A DNA stretch of 64,000 bases. Source: G963676655 sp963676655. GTDB taxonomy: Bacteria; Verrucomicrobiota; Lentisphaeria; Victivallales; Victivallaceae. Below the pieces are notes generated by a model. The model searched no databases, had not been told where the DNA came from, and was given only the letters and a program-made list of their open reading frames with translations. Shown piece by piece: positions 60,324-64,000 of the stretch. Where the stretch lies: the NCBI GenBank assembly GCA_963676655.2, contig CAXXKX010000003.1, positions 1,364,001 to 1,428,000 of the forward strand, given 5' to 3'. Each line of letters opens with the position of its first letter. The first letter of the stretch is position 1. The position numbers and the translations under genes are program-made.

Positions 60324-61307
60324 TCAGCTCTGTAATTTTCGGAAGCAGTAGATGGCGGTTCCGGCAGGGCCGAGGCCGCGGCTTAGTTGTTTTTTGTTTA
60401 CTCGGTTGGGATTGTCGAATTTAGAACCCATTTCACGGATGAAAAGTTTTGAGCCTAATATCGCTCCGTCGCTGAAGTGGCGGGTGCGTCGCAAAAAACG
60501 GATCGGCATCGATTCTTTACGTTTGGCTTGTTCCTGCGCCTCAAATATCTCCTCGCTGGTGGCTCCGCTTTCAGCGGCGACTATCCGCGCTAGTTCACTC
60601 CTGAAATAGCTGTATAGATCGTTATCGGTCCACGCCGAGGTATCGCGATGCCAGATGTTTTGTTTGAGGTGTTTGACGAAATTAGCGTGGAAGAGGTGTT
60701 TTCCTGTCCCGCAGTAGCGGCCCCAGGTTGTGAAATGGTAGTCGGCTGGATTGGTGGTCAGTCCGGCGCGGACGGGATTCAATTCAACGTATAAAACACA
60801 CGCTTCAAGGGAGTTGCGACTATCGAGAATGACGCTTTTGAATTTATTGGCCCAGAGTTTGCCGATGCGGTCGCGGGATTGGTTGTAAACTACGGTGAAG
60901 CGTTGTTGGAAGGCACGCATAAAGTAACTGATGTCGATCATTTTGAGGCCAACTTCGCGACATATTTCAGGATTGGCCGGGTTGATTTTCGGCATTTGTT
61001 TCGGGGCGTAAGTATACTTATCTAACATACTGCTATAGTAATTGTTATGTCGTCTGACAATATCCTCGATCGACGGCAGTTCGTCGGGTCCTGGAGCGTA
61101 AACAACCACGTGGAAATGGTTGCCCATCCATGCGGCAGAGATCACCTCGATCAGAAAATATTCGCAGAGATTCTGTAGCAGACGGAAGCCGTATTCCATG
61201 TCGACCCGATTGAACGGTTTTTCTCCTCTGCAACCGACGGTCCGGTTCATCAGGTGATAATAGCAGCCTTCGCCCTGAACTTTCATGCGTGTTCCACGTC
61301 CTGACAT
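60324..61307 (-). CDS. REP-associated tyrosine transposase (RAYT), copy 2
   Basis: This 327-residue paralogue of the transposase at 42065 has GNHFHVVVYAPGPDELPS (HUH motif), RHNNYYSSM with the candidate catalytic Tyr, FMRAFQQRFTVVYNQSRDRIGKLWANKFKSVIL, YVELNPVRAGL and the shared C-terminal extension (ESGATSEEIFEAQEQAKR, FLRRTRHFSDGAILGSKLF). The ATG at 61307 follows GGAGG; an open frame to 61370 begins in the -35 box of the promoter and is not used. Conservation of both protein and promoter boxes, but not of the flanks, argues for an old duplication with both copies kept functional. Confidence 0.92.
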   Translation of the reverse strand: MSGRGTRMKVQGEGCYYHLMNRTVGCRGEKPFNRVDMEYGFRLLQNLCEYFLIEVISAAWMGNHFHVVVYAPGPDELPSIEDIVRRHNNYYSSMLDKYTYAPKQMPKINPANPEICREVGLKMIDISYFMRAFQQRFTVVYNQSRDRIGKLWANKFKSVILDSRNSLEACVLYVELNPVRAGLTTNPADYHFTTWGRYCGTGKHLFHANFVKHLKQNIWHRDTSAWTDNDLYSYFRSELARIVAAESGATSEEIFEAQEQAKRKESMPIRFLRRTRHFSDGAILGSKLFIREMGSKFDNPNRVNKKQLSRGLGPAGTAIYCFRKLQS

Positions 61308-61341
61308 GATTTTTCCTCCGTTTGTTGATGAGTTTGCTGTT

Positions 61342-61370
61342 AATATAGTGGGTGGAAACGGTTTTGTCAA
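61342..61370 (-). promoter_or_regulatory. Promoter of RAYT copy 2
   Basis: On the minus strand TTGACA (61365-61370), a 17-bp spacer and TATATT (61342-61347), identical in boxes and spacing to the promoter of RAYT copy 1. Confidence 0.75.
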
Positions 61371-61436
61371 ATTTAAGCATTATGTGATTTTATAAAAATT
61401 TATAACCTATTAATTACAATATTAATACAGCTATAG

Positions 61437-62546
61437 TTAACTAGAGTAATTGCCGTATATTTTGATCAGAGACATGTAGTAGTCGTATACTTCCGGGGCA
61501 ATGTCAGTGCTGACAGAGGCTTGTCCTATAATTAAACCGCCATCGCGGCCAAGTTCTATTAACGGGCGAACATGGGCCTCAATTTCCTTTTTGTCGCCGC
61601 GCGGCAAGATAACAGTGTTGCAGACGCCGCCACAAAAAACCATTTTTCTCCCATACTTTTCCCGTAATTTCAGCAAATCCAAACCACAGCGCGGCTCAAG
61701 TGGATTGAATCCGGAAAATCCAGCTTCCAGTAATAAATCAAGAAACGGTCCAATGTTTCCATCACTATGGAAAAAGACCCGTACGCAACCTGCCTGCCGA
61801 ACTGTTGCAATCAGTTTCTGATAACGCGGCAGCAGGTATTCGGCAAAAGTATCAGGGCCAAAATTCGGGGCAGAGTTCCCAGCCATGTCATCGTAGATTA
61901 TCAAGCCGTTTCGCCACAAACCGGTGCGTTCCAATGTTTCAAGCGCCACCTGGGTAAAGTGCTCGGTCAGCAGATCAAAAAACTCATGACAAAAATTTTT
62001 CTCCAGCATCATGTCCATCAACAACGCTTCCTCACCGCGAATAAAATGCCCTCGGCAATACAAGCCGCCGATTTTAGCAAAGCAGAAGACTCCTTTTTCC
62101 TGCTGTTCAAGCGTTTGTTGCTGAAGTCCGGTATAACGAAATCGCAACCCGGCTGGTTCAGGTTGAAGCTTTTCCAGATCTGCGGTTCTTTCAAGTATCC
62201 TGGATAAGGTTTGGGAAAAATAACCATTCCTGGCAACCTTGACGATCCGGCCCCAACCATCACTGCGTATGTCATATTCTCCGGTTGTTTTGATAAGTTT
62301 TTTATCCAAAGACGGAAACAGAGTTTCATTCCCGCTCAATACCCGGATACAGCGTCCATAATAATCATCGGGGAACATCCCGTGAGGCATTCCAAGCCGC
62401 TGTTGCCAGAGCTCCGGAAACCCATCCCAGAAATTGTCCCAGAAAGGCAGATAGTCCGGCGTCTCAAAATTAATCGCTTTTCTGACCTGGGTTGCCGCAT
62501 TTTCAGGTTTTACCGATGGCTCTAAAAGGCTGATTGACTTCATCAT
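61437..62546 (-). CDS. UroD-family methyltransferase-like protein
   Basis: This 369-residue cytosolic protein has the uroporphyrinogen-decarboxylase fold but belongs to the branch that includes corrinoid methyltransferases (MtaA/CmuA type). FFHSDGNIGPFLDLLLEAGFSGFNPLE and KMVFCGGVCNTVILPRG hold the His and Cys expected of zinc ligands in that branch. IGGLYCRGHFIRGEEALLMDM and LIIYDDMAGNSAPNFGPDTFAEYLLPRY are typical. The N-terminus (KAINFETPDYLPFWDNFWDGFPELW) also fits. Members are very numerous in PVC bacteria beside sugar-active enzymes, and their substrates are unknown. It follows the partial GH123_N-type gene by 6 bp. Confidence 0.88.
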   Translation of the reverse strand: MMKSISLLEPSVKPENAATQVRKAINFETPDYLPFWDNFWDGFPELWQQRLGMPHGMFPDDYYGRCIRVLSGNETLFPSLDKKLIKTTGEYDIRSDGWGRIVKVARNGYFSQTLSRILERTADLEKLQPEPAGLRFRYTGLQQQTLEQQEKGVFCFAKIGGLYCRGHFIRGEEALLMDMMLEKNFCHEFFDLLTEHFTQVALETLERTGLWRNGLIIYDDMAGNSAPNFGPDTFAEYLLPRYQKLIATVRQAGCVRVFFHSDGNIGPFLDLLLEAGFSGFNPLEPRCGLDLLKLREKYGRKMVFCGGVCNTVILPRGDKKEIEAHVRPLIELGRDGGLIIGQASVSTDIAPEVYDYYMSLIKIYGNYSS

Positions 62547-62552
62547 TATTAA

Positions 62553-64000
62553 TCACTTACGCTCGATAACCAGCAAATTCAAGGTATTAGCCGGAAGTTT
62601 GACGGTTATTTTACCCTGGGTGCCATTAATCTTACCGGAACCATACGGGTGCGTAAATTTACTGAAATCACCTTTCACAATAACGTTCTGTGTAGAGTGT
62701 GAACAGTTGCCCAGTGCAATAAGTATTGCGCCATCAGCACGGTGCCAGAAACCTGCGGCTACTTGTCGCGGGTCACTCTCCAGGCTGATACCTGCGGGAA
62801 CCCGGCCAGGGGGATAGAATTCCGCTTGTTTTGATCCAAACTTATCTTTGATTCCAAGAACCTTGATCACAATATTTTTATTTAAATAGCGAGGATAAAG
62901 CGGTACTCCAAACGGCACAATATAGGAAAGCGCTACATCGGTATAACGGGCCTGATCCGACCGGGGATTCAGGATCGCAAGGAAATAATTTGGAATACCC
63001 CACGGTTGGGAAATGTAACGTGGAATAAATTTTTCAATTGTCAGCAATTTATCATAATTGGCGCCATCCCGGATTGCTCTTTTAAACCATTCCCCGGCAA
63101 ACATGGCCGTTGAAAAACTGTGCATCGGCGGGGCTATCGACCCGGACACATGAATCCAAACCTGATATTCAGGAAATCCCGAATACACTCTTGTCGACTT
63201 CCAGTGCTGCGGCTTAACGCTGTTGGTCATCGCAACAACCGCAGCCCGCCGAAGAAATTCGCGGATTTTTCGTACGGCATAGGTCGGCTGCCGGACACCA
63301 GCGGCATCCACATAACCGCAACCGTGCAACGGATTACTGCAGGCCACTGGCCAGGCTCCGTCAAAATAAAACCCATCGCAACCGGTCTTCTGCTGAATTT
63401 TATTGAGCTGCCAGATAAGATAATCCAGATAACCGCTGTTGACGCAGCAGCGCACTTGAATCGATGATTCCGCTTTCCATTGTCGAACCGGGGTTTGAAT
63501 CCATTCTTCATAGTAATCGACAAACTCCGGCTGGACTCCTTCAGAAAAAGATATCGGCGCAAAATACGGGATGGCCTGTACTCCTTTGCTATGACTGTAG
63601 TTCACTGCGTTTTTCAATATCCGGTAGTCGATTCCACCCGGGTCACATATATATTTCATGTAGTTGCAATTATTGCGCCAGACTGTGGAAAAGAGCAGAT
63701 ATTTCGCCAGTTTTCTGAAATATGAGTCACCCTGCTGGCTGTAATTGGCCGTTACCATTGAGCTGTAATCCGGCGGCAGCGGCTTGACCGGAGTCACCTG
63801 CAGCCCGAAAGATAATTTTACCTCTTTTCGGAAAACGTTTTGCAAAAAATTCACGCGGTAAAGCGTTGATTTTGCACCCGCCTCAGTGGTGAATGCGGCA
63901 GCGGAAGATGTATTGAACATCTGGCGGGATTCATTGACAAATCCCAGACCACCGGACTGAGTGCCGATCCAGAAGTATACCTGCCAAGGATAGTTTTTCG
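62553..64000 (-). CDS. GH123_N/DUF6067-type glycoside hydrolase (C-terminal part)
   Basis: The last 482 residues of a protein whose 5' end lies past the right edge; the frame is open to 64000. YFWIGTQSGGLGFVNESRQ and LSFGLQVTPVKPLPPDYSS are landmarks of the GH123_N/DUF6067 family. A TIM-barrel part follows with IPYFAPISFSEGVQP, KTGCDGFYFDGAWPVACSNPLHGCGYVDAAG (acidic active-site candidates in YFDGAW) and SYIVPFGVPLYP. It ends in a beta-sandwich with an antiparallel ILIALGNCS / KITVKLPANTLNLLVIERK. It leads the UroD-like gene by 6 bp. Localisation cannot be judged without the N-terminus. Confidence 0.82.
   Translation of the reverse strand, partial: KNYPWQVYFWIGTQSGGLGFVNESRQMFNTSSAAAFTTEAGAKSTLYRVNFLQNVFRKEVKLSFGLQVTPVKPLPPDYSSMVTANYSQQGDSYFRKLAKYLLFSTVWRNNCNYMKYICDPGGIDYRILKNAVNYSHSKGVQAIPYFAPISFSEGVQPEFVDYYEEWIQTPVRQWKAESSIQVRCCVNSGYLDYLIWQLNKIQQKTGCDGFYFDGAWPVACSNPLHGCGYVDAAGVRQPTYAVRKIREFLRRAAVVAMTNSVKPQHWKSTRVYSGFPEYQVWIHVSGSIAPPMHSFSTAMFAGEWFKRAIRDGANYDKLLTIEKFIPRYISQPWGIPNYFLAILNPRSDQARYTDVALSYIVPFGVPLYPRYLNKNIVIKVLGIKDKFGSKQAEFYPPGRVPAGISLESDPRQVAAGFWHRADGAILIALGNCSHSTQNVIVKGDFSKFTHPYGSGKINGTQGKITVKLPANTLNLLVIERK

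Noticed and set aside
61308..61370. N-terminal extension of RAYT copy 2 from TTG at 61370
   Set aside because: The TTG is part of the conserved TTGACA -35 box and would lie upstream of the transcript. The ATG at 61307 has GGAGG and aligns with copy 1.
1..64000. tRNA or rRNA genes
   Set aside because: No cloverleaf with the conserved TTCGANNC arm or rRNA-like sequence was noticed in any intergenic region. A tRNAscan-type search would be decisive.

Overview
The window is most likely chromosomal DNA from a member of the Lentisphaerota (Victivallales-like) within the PVC group. This is inferred from gene content, not from a marker gene. The main clues are several stand-alone type II pseudopilin genes of the kind that carries a C-terminal DGH/DGS signature, very large secreted sugar-active enzymes with Gram-negative signal peptides, many AraC and GntR/LacI-type regulators, REP-like palindromic repeats, and two REP-associated tyrosine transposases. 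No rRNA, tRNA, CRISPR array or prophage was found.

Layout. 1-3.1 kb: the 5' part of gap (glycolysis) and two unknown proteins. 3.5-11.4 kb: a giant secreted glycosidase-like protein with a pseudopilin and an FAD oxidoreductase, divergent from a PocR-domain AraC regulator and an Fe-S aldo/keto reductase. 11.4-14.6 kb: a noncoding, repeat-bearing stretch, an anchored protein, a pseudopilin and a secreted helical protein. 14.6-20.7 kb: a QueG-like Fe-S protein, three tandem AIM24/TIGR00266 paralogues, a glycyl radical enzyme with no activase nearby, and a five-copy tandem repeat. 20.7-27.8 kb: an AraC regulator, then gntR-etfB-etfA-ldh, which resembles flavin-based lactate oxidation operons, a four-helix-bundle cassette flanked by inverted repeats, a polyol dehydrogenase and queD. 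27.8-34.3 kb: regulator, GH123-like enzyme, pseudopilin and GH63-like glycosidase on the minus strand. 34.5-43.6 kb: housekeeping-like genes (MurC-like ligase, response regulator, SanA-like protein, nitroreductase, GH71-like enzyme, CPBP protease, XPB-like helicase) and the first RAYT. 43.6-51.8 kb: a 1386-residue rhamnogalacturonan-lyase-like protein, a DUF3795 protein, an FGGY kinase remnant behind a Gfo/Idh/MocA dehydrogenase, an AraC regulator and a duplicated SseB-like pair. 52.1-64 kb: a GntR/LacI regulator, pseudopilin, GH2-like protein and a double-signal SGNH hydrolase, then the second RAYT, a UroD-like methyltransferase and a truncated GH123_N-type enzyme.

How the genes fit together. 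The recurring unit is regulator + solitary pseudopilin + large secreted carbohydrate-active enzyme, seen three times. It suggests sugar-responsive polysaccharide loci in which a pseudopilin occupies the place that SusC/D proteins hold in Bacteroidota. Released sugars would pass to cytosolic dehydrogenases (AKR, polyol dehydrogenase, Gfo/Idh) and fermentation-type redox enzymes (Etf-LDH, glycyl radical enzyme), which suggests an anaerobic, saccharolytic life. Between the genes lie several palindromic repeat families, one of which abuts a RAYT promoter, and two long hairpin elements placed just upstream of pseudopilin genes.
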